NCBI GenBank assembly: GCA_910586725.1 | Contig: CAJUJL010000002.1 | Coordinates: forward strand, 79,742-143,741 | Reading direction: 5' to 3' | From: an uncultured Lachnospiraceae bacterium | Lineage (GTDB): Bacteria; Bacillota; Clostridia; Lachnospirales; Lachnospiraceae | Length of the DNA stretch: 64,000 nt | Shown here: positions 54,226 to 61,904 of the stretch, one piece after another | How positions within the stretch are numbered: the first letter of the stretch is position 1 | Layout: each line of letters starts with the position of its first letter | Program-made: the position numbers and the translations under genes | The notes under the pieces: model-generated | Told to the model about the DNA's origin: nothing | The model's database searches: none | What the model saw: the letters and a program-made list of their open reading frames with translations, nothing else

Positions 54226-54513
54226 ATGCGAAAAGAGCGAGAAGATAAAAAAGTTAAAACTGCAGTTGCACTTTCTTATGAGCCGGGTGATACCGCGCCA
54301 AAAATTCTGGCTTCCGGAAAGGGAGAGCTGGCAGAGAGGATTATTGAAAAAGGAAAGGAAGGCAACGTTCCTTTATACAAAGACAATAAATTAGCGAATA
54401 CCTTATCCAAGCTTGAAATTGGAGATTCGATTCCTCCGGAATTGTATGATGTGGTAGCTGAGATTCTGGTATTTGTTGACGATATGGACAGACTGCGGTC
54501 GAAAATAAAATAA
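54226..54513 (+). CDS. ylqH: YlqH-like protein, stand-alone FlhB C-terminal domain
   Basis: 95 residues from the ATG at 54226. The sequence aligns with the FlhB tail in this window: AVALSYEPGDTAPKILASGKG versus the FlhB stretch after NPTH, and IPPELYDVVAEILVFV versus IPPELYQAVAEVLAMV. It starts just past the position of the NPTH cleavage site, so it is like the detached fragment FlhB-CC. Such proteins can partly replace the FlhB tail. It is not part of the fla operon here but is coupled to the FliK-like gene, 4 bases upstream. Confidence 0.9.
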   Translation: MRKEREDKKVKTAVALSYEPGDTAPKILASGKGELAERIIEKGKEGNVPLYKDNKLANTLSKLEIGDSIPPELYDVVAEILVFVDDMDRLRSKIK

Positions 54514-54534
54514 GAGGTGTATGCGTTAGCCTGT

Positions 54535-54894
54535 ATGGATAACAGAAGAAAGATCGGAAGCAATTATGAAAAAAAGGCGGCAGAATATTTGGAGCGGCAG
54601 GGTTTTTTGATTGTTGCGCAAAATTTTTTCAGCCGTTGGGGTGAAATAGATATAGTATCAAGGGATGGCAGGTATCTTGTATTTGTGGAAGTAAAATACC
54701 GCAGGAATGATTCCTGTGGAAGTCCTTTGGAGGCGGTAAATACAAAAAAGCAAAGACGGATTTGCAGAGCGGCTTCTTACTTTTGCATGAGAAACGGATA
54801 CGGGAGCGATATGCCGTGTCGTTTTGATGTGATTGCCGTGCATGGAAACGAAGAAATCGTTCATATTAAAAATGCATATGATTATATTTTGTAA
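54535..54894 (+). CDS. YraN family (UPF0102) nuclease-like protein
   Basis: 119 residues from the ATG at 54535; GTG at 54517 overlaps the GAGGTG ribosome site and would add 6 residues. The start is uncertain since the spacing is 15 bases. The family motifs NYEKKAAEYLERQGF and GEIDIVSRDGRYLVFVEVKYR are present, a restriction-endonuclease-like fold with Glu/Asp/Glu-x-Lys catalytic residues. Function is not established; it is often found beside rnhB in Firmicutes. Confidence 0.88.
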   Translation: MDNRRKIGSNYEKKAAEYLERQGFLIVAQNFFSRWGEIDIVSRDGRYLVFVEVKYRRNDSCGSPLEAVNTKKQRRICRAASYFCMRNGYGSDMPCRFDVIAVHGNEEIVHIKNAYDYIL

Positions 54895-54923
54895 TTTTTT
54901 AAAAGGCAGAAAGGTGATGTAAG

Positions 54924-55748
54924 ATGATACCGGTAAATATGATTCCCGAATGGAAGGAAATTCCGCTTTTGATTTTTCCGCAGTTAAAGGAGTGCGGAAT
55001 CGTAAAGCATGGATTTACAACAAGGCTTGGCGGGGTTAGCGAAGGCATATTTTCGACGCTTAATTTAAGCTTTTCCAGAGGAGACGAAAGGAGTCATGTA
55101 GAAGAAAATTACCGCAGACTGGCGGAGGCGCTTGGAGTAAGATACGAAAGTTTTGTGCTTTCTGACCAGACGCATACGACAAATGTCATTCGTGTTGGAA
55201 GAGAAGACGCCGGAAACGGTATTTTGTATGAACAGAAATACAAAGATGTGGACGGCATGGTTACAAATGAGGAAGGAGTTACGCTTGTTACTTTTCACGC
55301 GGATTGCGTACCGCTGTATTTTGTAGATCCCCGGCATCACGCAATTGGACTTAGCCATTCCGGATGGAGGGGAACTGTGGAACGAATGGGAGAGGCAACG
55401 CTTGCGAAAATGCGTGATGAATTTGGCACAAATCCTTCCGATGTTCTTTGTGCAATCGGGCCTTCTATTTGTCAGAATTGCTATGAAGTTGGGGAGGATG
55501 TGGCGGAAAAGTTCAGAGAAGCGTTTTCGGGTGAAAAAGATCTTGTTACAGAAAAAGGAAACGGAAAGTACCGGCTGGATCTTTGGAGGGCGAACGAAGT
55601 TCTGTTGCTGGAAGCAGGCGTGTTACAGGAGCATTTGTCTGTGACAAAATTATGTACCTGCTGCCATCCCGAATTGTTGTTTTCTCATCGGGCCAGCATG
55701 GGAAAACGAGGAAACCTTGCGGCTGTTATGGCGCTCAAATCAAAATGA
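54924..55748 (+). CDS. pgeF: PgeF/YfiH laccase-domain protein
   Basis: Peptidoglycan editing factor / polyphenol oxidase family; some members act as purine nucleoside phosphorylases or correct peptidoglycan precursors. 274 residues with the metal-binding residues in HADCVPLYF (about residue 125), SHSGWRGTVERM (about residue 143), SICQNCYEVG and CTCCHPELLFSHRA near the C-terminus. The ATG at 54924 has AAGGTGA upstream. It ends the housekeeping cluster. Confidence 0.92.
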   Translation: MIPVNMIPEWKEIPLLIFPQLKECGIVKHGFTTRLGGVSEGIFSTLNLSFSRGDERSHVEENYRRLAEALGVRYESFVLSDQTHTTNVIRVGREDAGNGILYEQKYKDVDGMVTNEEGVTLVTFHADCVPLYFVDPRHHAIGLSHSGWRGTVERMGEATLAKMRDEFGTNPSDVLCAIGPSICQNCYEVGEDVAEKFREAFSGEKDLVTEKGNGKYRLDLWRANEVLLLEAGVLQEHLSVTKLCTCCHPELLFSHRASMGKRGNLAAVMALKSK

Positions 55749-55775
55749 GTCTATCAAAAAAAGGAGTTTACTGTT

Positions 55776-56378
55776 ATGAAATCAAAAAAATTAAATTTTT
55801 TCATGGCGTCAGGCCTGTGTTTGTTTATGGCTGTTGGCGGCTGTGCTTCAAAAGAAGGAAAAGCAGAGGACAATCAGACAGAAATATTGGATCAGGAGGA
55901 ATCTGAGACAGCGGATTCCGAGAGTTTGGGAGATTTTTCTCTGGAAGATATTAATGGAGAAACTTATACGCCGGAGATGTTTGCGGATTATGATCTTACG
56001 ATGATTAATGTGTTTACAACATGGTGCACGCCATGTATCAATGAGATTCCGGATCTGCAGAAACTGAATACTGAAATGTCAGATCAAGGCGTGCAGGTAG
56101 TCGGCATTGTTCTCGACGGTATTGGCCCTTCCGGGGAAGTGGACGACGAGGCTTGTGAGAAGGCGAAGCTTCTGGCTGAACGGGCAGGCGTAACTTATCC
56201 GTTTCTGATTCCGGATTCCGGTTACTTAAACGGCAGACTTGCCCAAATTAATGCGGTGCCGGAGACTTTTTTTGTTGACAAAGAAGGGAATATTGTTGGC
56301 GAGACGTATTCGGGCAGCCGTTCTTTGGAAGATTGGAAAAGCATTGTGGAAGAGGAGCAAAAGGGGGCACTGCAGTGA
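55776..56378 (+). CDS. TlpA-like thioredoxin-fold lipoprotein
   Basis: Extracytoplasmic thiol-disulfide protein. 200 residues: a lipoprotein signal with lipobox AVGGC, so the acylated Cys is C23; a Glu-rich linker; and a TlpA/ResA-type thioredoxin fold with CxxC at C84-C87 in TTWCTPCINEIPDLQ. The cis-proline loop is in NAVPETFFVDKEG. AAGGAG precedes the ATG. It is directly coupled to the CXXC membrane protein and the iron-sulfur membrane protein downstream, suggesting an electron path to this protein. Confidence 0.9.
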   Translation: MKSKKLNFFMASGLCLFMAVGGCASKEGKAEDNQTEILDQEESETADSESLGDFSLEDINGETYTPEMFADYDLTMINVFTTWCTPCINEIPDLQKLNTEMSDQGVQVVGIVLDGIGPSGEVDDEACEKAKLLAERAGVTYPFLIPDSGYLNGRLAQINAVPETFFVDKEGNIVGETYSGSRSLEDWKSIVEEEQKGALQ

Positions 56379-56524
56379 GGCAGTTGTTAAAGTCCCGCAT
56401 AGCGGGCATATGCCTTGCAATTGCCGGAATTATTATGATGGGATTTGGGATATACCGCGGAGAGATGGCGGTTGTTTTGGAGAAAGCAGTCAATATTTGC
56501 CTGGAGTGTGTTGGAATTGGATAA
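56375..56524 (+). CDS. CD1871A-type small CXXC membrane protein
   Basis: 49 residues starting with GTG at 56375, overlapping the TlpA-like stop by 3 bases, with AAGGGGG upstream. One hydrophobic helix (about 9-27), then a C-terminal CLECVGIG, a CxxC motif at the end. This fits the CD1871A family of CXXC-containing small membrane proteins that occur beside TlpA-like and 4Fe-4S membrane proteins in clostridia. Its role is unknown; relay of electrons or thiol exchange is possible. Confidence 0.75.
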   Translation: MRQLLKSRIAGICLAIAGIIMMGFGIYRGEMAVVLEKAVNICLECVGIG

Positions 56525-57356
56525 AAAAAAGAAAACAAATGAATGGAAGCGCCATGGCGTACAGGCTCTTTGGGCGTTATTAACGAACAGCTATCTGATC
56601 GGTTTTGTTCATGGCAAAATATACAGGGGAAAGCTCAAAAATCTCTGTGTGCCGGGGTTAAATTGTTATTCCTGTCCGGGAGCAATTGGGTCCTGTCCTA
56701 TTGGTGCAATGCAGGCGGTAATTGGAAACTGGAATTTTAAATTTGCTTTTTATGTAGCAGGTTTTTTCATGTTTGTGGGCGCGCTGCTGGGAAGATTTGT
56801 CTGCGGCTGGCTGTGTCCCTTTGGCCTGTTTCAGGATTTGCTTCATAAGATTCCCTTCCCCAAAAAAATAAAGACTTTTCGGGGAGACCGACTGCTTCGG
56901 ATTATGAAATATCTTATTTTAATCGTATTCGTAATACTTTTACCAATGTTTCTTGTAGATATTCTGGGACAGGGCGCGCCTTATTTCTGCAAATTGATTT
57001 GCCCGGCCGGTACATTGGAAGGAGGATGGCCGCTTGTTTTGCTGAATCGGTCTTTACGAAATACGATTGGATGGCTGTATGCATGGAAAAATGTATTATT
57101 GATTCTTACGATTTTTCTTTCGATTCTTATTTACAGGCCTTTTTGCAAATACATATGTCCGCTGGGAGCTGTTTATTCCGTATTTAATCCGATCTCCGTA
57201 TTTCGCTATCGGGTAGATAAGGATAAATGTATCGACTGCGGCATTTGTGCAAATGTCTGTAACATGCAGGTGGATCCGGTGAAAAATGCAAATCATCCGG
57301 AGTGCATCCGCTGCGGCGTATGCAAAAAATCCTGTCCGGTGAACGCCATTCATTAA
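56517..57356 (+). CDS. membrane 4Fe-4S binding protein (NapH/polyferredoxin-like)
   Basis: 279 residues from TTG at 56517 (TGGAGTG 8 bases ahead), overlapping the small CXXC gene by 8 bases. About five membrane segments (between residues about 18 and 230). Cysteine clusters: CYSCPGAIGSCPIGAM, CGWLCPFGL, CKLICPAG, CKYICPLGA, and a C-terminal ferredoxin domain (about 235-279) with CIDCGICANVC and CIRCGVCKKSCP binding two 4Fe-4S clusters. Similar NapH/CcoG/RnfB-type proteins move electrons at the membrane; here the target is probably the TlpA-like thiol protein. Confidence 0.9.
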   Translation: MDKKKKTNEWKRHGVQALWALLTNSYLIGFVHGKIYRGKLKNLCVPGLNCYSCPGAIGSCPIGAMQAVIGNWNFKFAFYVAGFFMFVGALLGRFVCGWLCPFGLFQDLLHKIPFPKKIKTFRGDRLLRIMKYLILIVFVILLPMFLVDILGQGAPYFCKLICPAGTLEGGWPLVLLNRSLRNTIGWLYAWKNVLLILTIFLSILIYRPFCKYICPLGAVYSVFNPISVFRYRVDKDKCIDCGICANVCNMQVDPVKNANHPECIRCGVCKKSCPVNAIH

Positions 57357-57377
57357 AAACATAGACAAAATCAGATC

Positions 57378-57422
57378 AGCCTTTTGAAGATACCGGAAAC
57401 GGATTTTTAAAAGGCTTTTTAT
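57378..57422 (+). terminator. terminator after the redox trio
   Basis: AGCCTTTT (57378-57385) pairs with AAAAGGCT (57409-57416), with an inner CCGGAAACGG hairpin, followed by TTTTTAT. Confidence 0.7.
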
Positions 57423-57464
57423 TTGCCTTAAAAATTTCTTAATAAAATTCTATGCAGATCTTTA

Positions 57465-57493
57465 TTGTTACTCTCGCCGCAAAGCGCTACACT
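57465..57493 (+). promoter_or_regulatory. candidate promoter of the GntR-ABC operon
   Basis: TTGTTA (57465-57470), a 17-base spacer, then TACACT (57488-57493); both hexamers match 4 of 6. The -10 overlaps the left arm of a candidate operator. Confidence 0.45.
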
Positions 57494-57522
57494 AAGTGTA
57501 TGAAATGTACTAATACAGTTAG
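57492..57522 (+). promoter_or_regulatory. candidate operator for the GntR/YtrA regulator
   Basis: CTAAGTGTA (57492-57500) and TACAGTTAG (57514-57522) form an inverted repeat with one mismatch. It covers the -10 and the likely transcription start, as expected for autorepression. Confidence 0.5.
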
Positions 57523-57539
57523 GTGAGGAGGTCATTGGA

Positions 57540-57920
57540 TTGCTGCATTTAAATTACAGGGATGCGAAGCCCATTTATGAACAAATTAAAGAAGGAATCC
57601 GGCATCTGTTGCTTACAAATGCTATTGCAGCTGATGAAAAGCTTCCATCTGTGCGGGAACTTGCATCAAATCTTGCAATTAATCCCAACACGATACAAAG
57701 GGCGTACAAAGAACTTGAAACAGAAGGCTATGTCTATAGTATGAAGGGAAAAGGGACTTTTGCGTCTGCTACGGATTTTATTCACAAGAGCAGAGAGCAG
57801 GAGCTTTTAATGACATTTGATGACGTAGTGACGGAGCTTTTTGTTTTGGAAGTGTCAAAAGAAGAATTGGGAAGTCGTCTGGAAAATCTGAAACAGGGGA
57901 GGATGGAAAAGGATGGTTGA
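57540..57920 (+). CDS. GntR family regulator, YtrA subfamily
   Basis: 126 residues from TTG at 57540, 8 bases after GAGGAGG. The N-terminal winged helix has the GntR pattern (PIYEQIKEGIRHLL, KLPSVRELASNLAINPNTIQRAYKELETEGYV; about residues 11-65). The C-terminal tail is short (about 50 residues), which is typical of the YtrA subfamily that represses adjacent ABC transporter genes. It overlaps the ATP-binding gene by 8 bases. A matching inverted repeat lies at the promoter. Confidence 0.92.
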   Translation: MLHLNYRDAKPIYEQIKEGIRHLLLTNAIAADEKLPSVRELASNLAINPNTIQRAYKELETEGYVYSMKGKGTFASATDFIHKSREQELLMTFDDVVTELFVLEVSKEELGSRLENLKQGRMEKDG

Positions 57921-58812
57921 AGTAACGAACTTAGTAAAAGAATTTAGCGGATTCCGTGCATTGGACGGCGCGAATATGTCGGTAAAAAAGGGAGCGATTT
58001 ATGGTTTGGTTGGTCCAAATGGAGCAGGGAAGTCTACGCTGATTCGTCATTTGACCGGTATTTACAGACAAAATGCCGGAACGGTTAAAATTGATGGAGA
58101 AATTGTCTATGAAAATCCGAGAATAAAAGAAAAGTTTTCCTTTATTCCGGATGATATTTTCTATTTTATGCAGGCCGATACGATGGAAATGAAGCGGTTT
58201 TATCAGGGAATATATCCGAAATTTGATGAGAAGATGTTTTATCGTCTGATGGAATATTTCCCAACGATTGATCCCAAAAAGAACATCCGCAGTCTTTCAA
58301 AGGGAATGCAGAAACAGGTGGCATTCTGGCTTGCGGTTTGTACAAGAGCCGAGCTTTTGATTCTGGATGAACCGGTAGACGGGTTGGATCCTGTTATGCG
58401 CCGTCAGATTTGGAGTATTATCATGGCGGATGTTTCGGAACATGAAACAACGGTTATTGTATCCTCCCACAATTTAAGGGAGCTGGAAGATGTCTGTGAT
58501 CATGTGGGAATCATGCACAAAGGGAAAATTATGATTGAACGTTCCTTAAGCGATCTGCAGGGAAGCGTCTGTAAGATTCAGGTGGCATTTCAGGCGGAGA
58601 TGCCTAAGCTTCCGGAAGGATTTGAAGTGCTTCATATGTCAAATACCGGAAGGGTATATACGTTAATCGTAAAAGGAAATCCGGCGGAAGCGAAGATACA
58701 GCTTGAAAAGATGCATCCGATGCTGATTGATATTCTTCCACTGACACTTGAAGAGATTTTCATATATGAATTAGGAGGAGTAGAGTATGAAGTCAAAGAC
58801 ATCCTTTTTTAA
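57913..58812 (+). CDS. ABC transporter ATP-binding protein
   Basis: 299 residues: Walker A GPNGAGKST (about residue 36), signature LSKGMQKQVAFWLA (about residue 137), Walker B LLILDEPVDGLDP (about residue 155), H-loop SSHNLRELED. The YtrB/BcrA-type family fits. It overlaps GntR by 8 bases and the permease gene by 26 bases, so all three are tightly coupled. The substrate is unknown; relatives in Bacillus respond to cell-wall antibiotics. Confidence 0.92.
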   Translation: MVEVTNLVKEFSGFRALDGANMSVKKGAIYGLVGPNGAGKSTLIRHLTGIYRQNAGTVKIDGEIVYENPRIKEKFSFIPDDIFYFMQADTMEMKRFYQGIYPKFDEKMFYRLMEYFPTIDPKKNIRSLSKGMQKQVAFWLAVCTRAELLILDEPVDGLDPVMRRQIWSIIMADVSEHETTVIVSSHNLRELEDVCDHVGIMHKGKIMIERSLSDLQGSVCKIQVAFQAEMPKLPEGFEVLHMSNTGRVYTLIVKGNPAEAKIQLEKMHPMLIDILPLTLEEIFIYELGGVEYEVKDILF

Positions 58813-60688
58813 TAAAACGATTTTTTTGAAAAATATTACGCATTTCTGGCCGATTTGGCTGATGATACTGGTATGGAATTTATTCATTATGCCGTTTATG
58901 ATTTTTAACAGTTCTTTGCAGTATAAAATGTTGAATAATATAACCGAACAGGAAATTTCCATTTTGCGCTCAAATGATATTTTGGGAATTGTAGCGGTTT
59001 ATGCCAATCCGGTTATATTGTTTGTATTTTCTGTTATAGCCGTTATGGCAGTGTTTTCTTATTTGTATAATTCCAGGTCCGCATATACAATTCATGCGCT
59101 GCCCGTTACCCGGAAAGAATTATTTATTACAAATTATGTTTCGGGTCTTCTGTTTTTGATTATACCGGAAATTGTCGGGTTTTTGATGGGAACGCTTGTA
59201 AGCGCGGTATGTGGATACACAAGCATGAATCATCTCTTGACAGGAATGCTTTGTGCTGGAGGTCTTAGTATTATATTTTACAGCTTCACCGTATTTATAT
59301 CGATGTTTACCGGCCAGCTTATGGCAGTTCCGATATTTACAGTGATTCTGCACTTTCTTTTTGTAGGATGCAGATCGTTGGTTGCGCTTTTGATGTCAAT
59401 GATCTCGTATGGTATGCCAGTGGATCTAACCGAAAGTAAAATGGACGTTTTGTCTCCGTTATTTTATATTTTGAGGCACTTCAGACTTCGCTATGACTAT
59501 GTAGATGGAAGCGAATATATGGTTTGTCTGGGCTTTACGGGCAAAACGATTATCATAGGCTATTTATTGGTTTCATTGTGTTTTGCTGTTGCCGCATATT
59601 TTATTTATCGGATTCGGAATATGGAAACGGCGGGAGGCCTTATATCTATTCATTGGATTTGTCCGTTGTTCCGATGGGGAGTAGCGTTTTGCGGCGGCGG
59701 TCTGTTCAGTATTCTCTTATGCAGCCTTATGGGATTCACTTCAGCAAAGAGCATTTTTATAGCGGCGATCGTTTTTGCAATTATTTTTGGAACGGTTTGC
59801 TTTTTTGGGGCCCAAATGTTTCTGGAAAAAGGCTTCCGTGTATTTCAGAAAAAGAGGCTGGTTGAATGCAGCGCATTTTTGTTGATTTTTGGGTGCCTGT
59901 ATGTGGCAATCGAAATGGATTTGTTTGGGCAGGAAAAGAAGATTCCGGAACTGTCACAAATTGAAACGGCATATCTTGACAATTATTACATGATGGGCGT
60001 ATCCGATGAAGCATTGATAGAAAAGATCCTTGAGATTCATCAGCAGATGATTGATTCCAAAAAAGAGTTTGAATCTTTTGCGGAAAAAAGTCAGGAAACG
60101 AGCTATGTGTCCGTCAGTTATAAATTGAAAACCGGTTCTTCGCTGAGGCGTTCCTATTATATACCGATTACAGAAGAATTGCTGGACGATTCGACGTCGG
60201 TTGTGCATAAAATTGCGGAGCTGGCCTGTGTGCCGGAAATTTTCAAGGGCGAATTGTTTGGCACGAATTCTGAAGATATAGAGCCGCTCAACAGTACGAT
60301 GGACTTGTATGATGAGAATGGAGATGTGGAAAATTATGAATTTTCGATAGAGGATTCCAAAAAAATTTACGAGGCGGTTATTGCGGATATAGATGCAGGG
60401 AATTTTAAAGAGCACATTCTTCGCAGGTACTTTAGGAATGATATAAGCGAATCTGACTATTATAACACGATTAATTTAGAGTTTATCAGTAAAGAAAATG
60501 ATGAGAAACCAAGGACGCAAAAGGGAAATAATTATGTGGAAACTTCGACAGGATCCGCTTATATTGCATTTGATAAGAATTGTGGGAACATTATTCAAAC
60601 GTTGATTGAAATCGGGGCGATTGAACAAGAAGAGGATCTGATTACAACCAAAGAGAAAAATGCGCAGGATGAGAAGCTGATCGATTAA
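58787..60688 (+). CDS. ABC transporter permease protein
   Basis: 633 residues. A run of membrane segments (about 18-40, 60-85, 105-130, 140-165, 175-200, 240-265, 290-310, 322-345, 365-380) makes up the first 60 percent, and a large hydrophilic Glu/Asp-rich domain (about 385-633) forms the C-terminal part, probably extracytoplasmic. The N-terminus 'FFNKTIFLKNITHFWPIWLM' resembles other YtrA-linked permeases. AGGAGGAG precedes the ATG. Substrate unknown. Confidence 0.85.
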   Translation: MKSKTSFFNKTIFLKNITHFWPIWLMILVWNLFIMPFMIFNSSLQYKMLNNITEQEISILRSNDILGIVAVYANPVILFVFSVIAVMAVFSYLYNSRSAYTIHALPVTRKELFITNYVSGLLFLIIPEIVGFLMGTLVSAVCGYTSMNHLLTGMLCAGGLSIIFYSFTVFISMFTGQLMAVPIFTVILHFLFVGCRSLVALLMSMISYGMPVDLTESKMDVLSPLFYILRHFRLRYDYVDGSEYMVCLGFTGKTIIIGYLLVSLCFAVAAYFIYRIRNMETAGGLISIHWICPLFRWGVAFCGGGLFSILLCSLMGFTSAKSIFIAAIVFAIIFGTVCFFGAQMFLEKGFRVFQKKRLVECSAFLLIFGCLYVAIEMDLFGQEKKIPELSQIETAYLDNYYMMGVSDEALIEKILEIHQQMIDSKKEFESFAEKSQETSYVSVSYKLKTGSSLRRSYYIPITEELLDDSTSVVHKIAELACVPEIFKGELFGTNSEDIEPLNSTMDLYDENGDVENYEFSIEDSKKIYEAVIADIDAGNFKEHILRRYFRNDISESDYYNTINLEFISKENDEKPRTQKGNNYVETSTGSAYIAFDKNCGNIIQTLIEIGAIEQEEDLITTKEKNAQDEKLID

Positions 60689-60720
60689 AGATGGGCCGTA
60701 TTGCGTAAAGGCAAAAATCT

Positions 60721-60749
60721 GCCGGCATAAGTTTTGGGCTTGTGCCGGC
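60721..60749. repeat. GC-rich hairpin after the ABC permease
   Basis: GCCGGCATAAG, loop TTTTGGG, CTTGTGCCGGC (one G-T pair). No T-run follows on the plus strand; a T-run exists only in the minus orientation, so terminator function for the permease is doubtful. Confidence 0.6.
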
Positions 60750-60776
60750 GTGTGCGTTGTAAAATGTGTGAAATAT

Positions 60777-60805
60777 TTTACGAAAATAAAAAAACGTGTT
60801 ATAAT
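60777..60805 (+). promoter_or_regulatory. extended -10 promoter of the NYN-LOTUS gene
   Basis: TTTACG (60777-60782), a 17-base spacer, then TATAAT (60800-60805) preceded by TGT. It lies 25 bases before the start codon. Confidence 0.65.
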
Positions 60806-60830
60806 AAACAAAAAAATCAGGAGAGAGCAT

Positions 60831-61766
60831 ATGGAAGATAAACGTTATGCAATTTTGATTGATTCGGACAATATTTCGGCAAAGTATATTACGGCAATTT
60901 TAGATGAAATGACAAAATACGGCATTATTACTTATAAAAGAATATATGGAGACTGGACGAACAATCAGGCATCAAAATGGAGAGAAGAGCTGCTTGCAAA
61001 TTCAATAACGCCGATTCAGCAGTTCTGCAATACGGCGGGCAAAAACGCAACAGATTCGGCTTTGATTATCGACGCGATGGATATTCTTTATACCGGACGG
61101 GTGGAAGGTTTTTGCATTGTTTCCAGTGACAGCGATTTTACGAAACTGGCAAGCCGTCTGCGGGAATCCGGCATGGAAGTGATTGGAATGGGAGAAAATA
61201 AAACGCCGAAATCATTCAAGGCCGCGTGCTCCGTATTTACAAATCTGGAGATTTTACTGGAACAGGATACAGATAAAGCAAAAGAAAATATTTCACAAAA
61301 AACGATACAGGAAGCAATTGTGGAGATTATTACAGAAAATGAAAATAATGGTAAGAAAACAGGACTGGGAGAAGTGGGAAGTTCTTTGTTAAAAAAATAT
61401 TCCGATTTCGACGTACGAAATTATGGATACAGTTCTCTGTCAAAGTTTATAGAGGAGATGGAAGACACCTTTACTCTGTACAAAAGGGAGAATGCGATTT
61501 CGGTAAGTCTGCGGGACGACGGCATCAAACGGGAGCAGCTGGAGGTCTATATAAAAGAATGCGTGCATCAGTCTGTGGAAAAGAGTATTGATTTATCAGC
61601 GCTGGGCCAGAAAATTCACAAAAAATATCCGGATTTCAAAGTGAAGGAATATGGGTATTCCACGCTTCAGAAATTTGTTTCTAATATTTCGGGCCTTGAA
61701 CTTGTGGCCAAAAATGGAACGGTAAAATCCATTGTTGAGAAAAAGGGAAAGAAAAAGAAGAGCTGA
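60831..61766 (+). CDS. NYN-domain (LabA/DUF88) protein with two C-terminal LOTUS/OST-HTH domains
   Basis: Predicted PIN-like ribonuclease or RNA-binding protein. 311 residues from the ATG at 60831 (AGGAGAG). NYN domain (about 1-140) with the acidic active-site residues in AILIDSDNISAKY, ATDSALIIDAMDIL and FCIVSSDSDFTKLA. Two LOTUS/OST-HTH-like modules follow, about 155-230 and 237-300, each with the 'DFxVxxYGYSxLxKF' pattern. The Lys-rich end is KKGKKKKS. Function is unknown; LOTUS domains bind RNA (G-rich or G-quadruplex) in other organisms. Confidence 0.85.
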   Translation: MEDKRYAILIDSDNISAKYITAILDEMTKYGIITYKRIYGDWTNNQASKWREELLANSITPIQQFCNTAGKNATDSALIIDAMDILYTGRVEGFCIVSSDSDFTKLASRLRESGMEVIGMGENKTPKSFKAACSVFTNLEILLEQDTDKAKENISQKTIQEAIVEIITENENNGKKTGLGEVGSSLLKKYSDFDVRNYGYSSLSKFIEEMEDTFTLYKRENAISVSLRDDGIKREQLEVYIKECVHQSVEKSIDLSALGQKIHKKYPDFKVKEYGYSTLQKFVSNISGLELVAKNGTVKSIVEKKGKKKKS

Positions 61767-61775
61767 TAAAAAGCC

Positions 61776-61877
61776 AAGGGCTGTTGCAAAATGGACCAGG
61801 GTATACAGGATCTGGCATTTCGGGCACATGAGGCCCGTCCGGATCTTGTATGCCAGGTGTATTTTGCAACAGCCCTT
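61776..61877. repeat. 102-bp near-palindromic element between convergent genes
   Basis: AAGGGCTGTTGCAAAAT (61776-61792) and ATTTTGCAACAGCCCTT (61861-61877) are perfect 17-base arms. The inside folds further: ATACAGGATC with GATCTTGTAT (one G-T) and CGGGC with GCCCG, leaving a small loop. T-runs flank it in both directions, so it could act as a bidirectional terminator; its size and terminal repeats also suggest a MITE-like element. Confidence 0.7.
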
Positions 61878-61904
61878 TTTATGGATTTGGTATCTGATAG
61901 AAGT

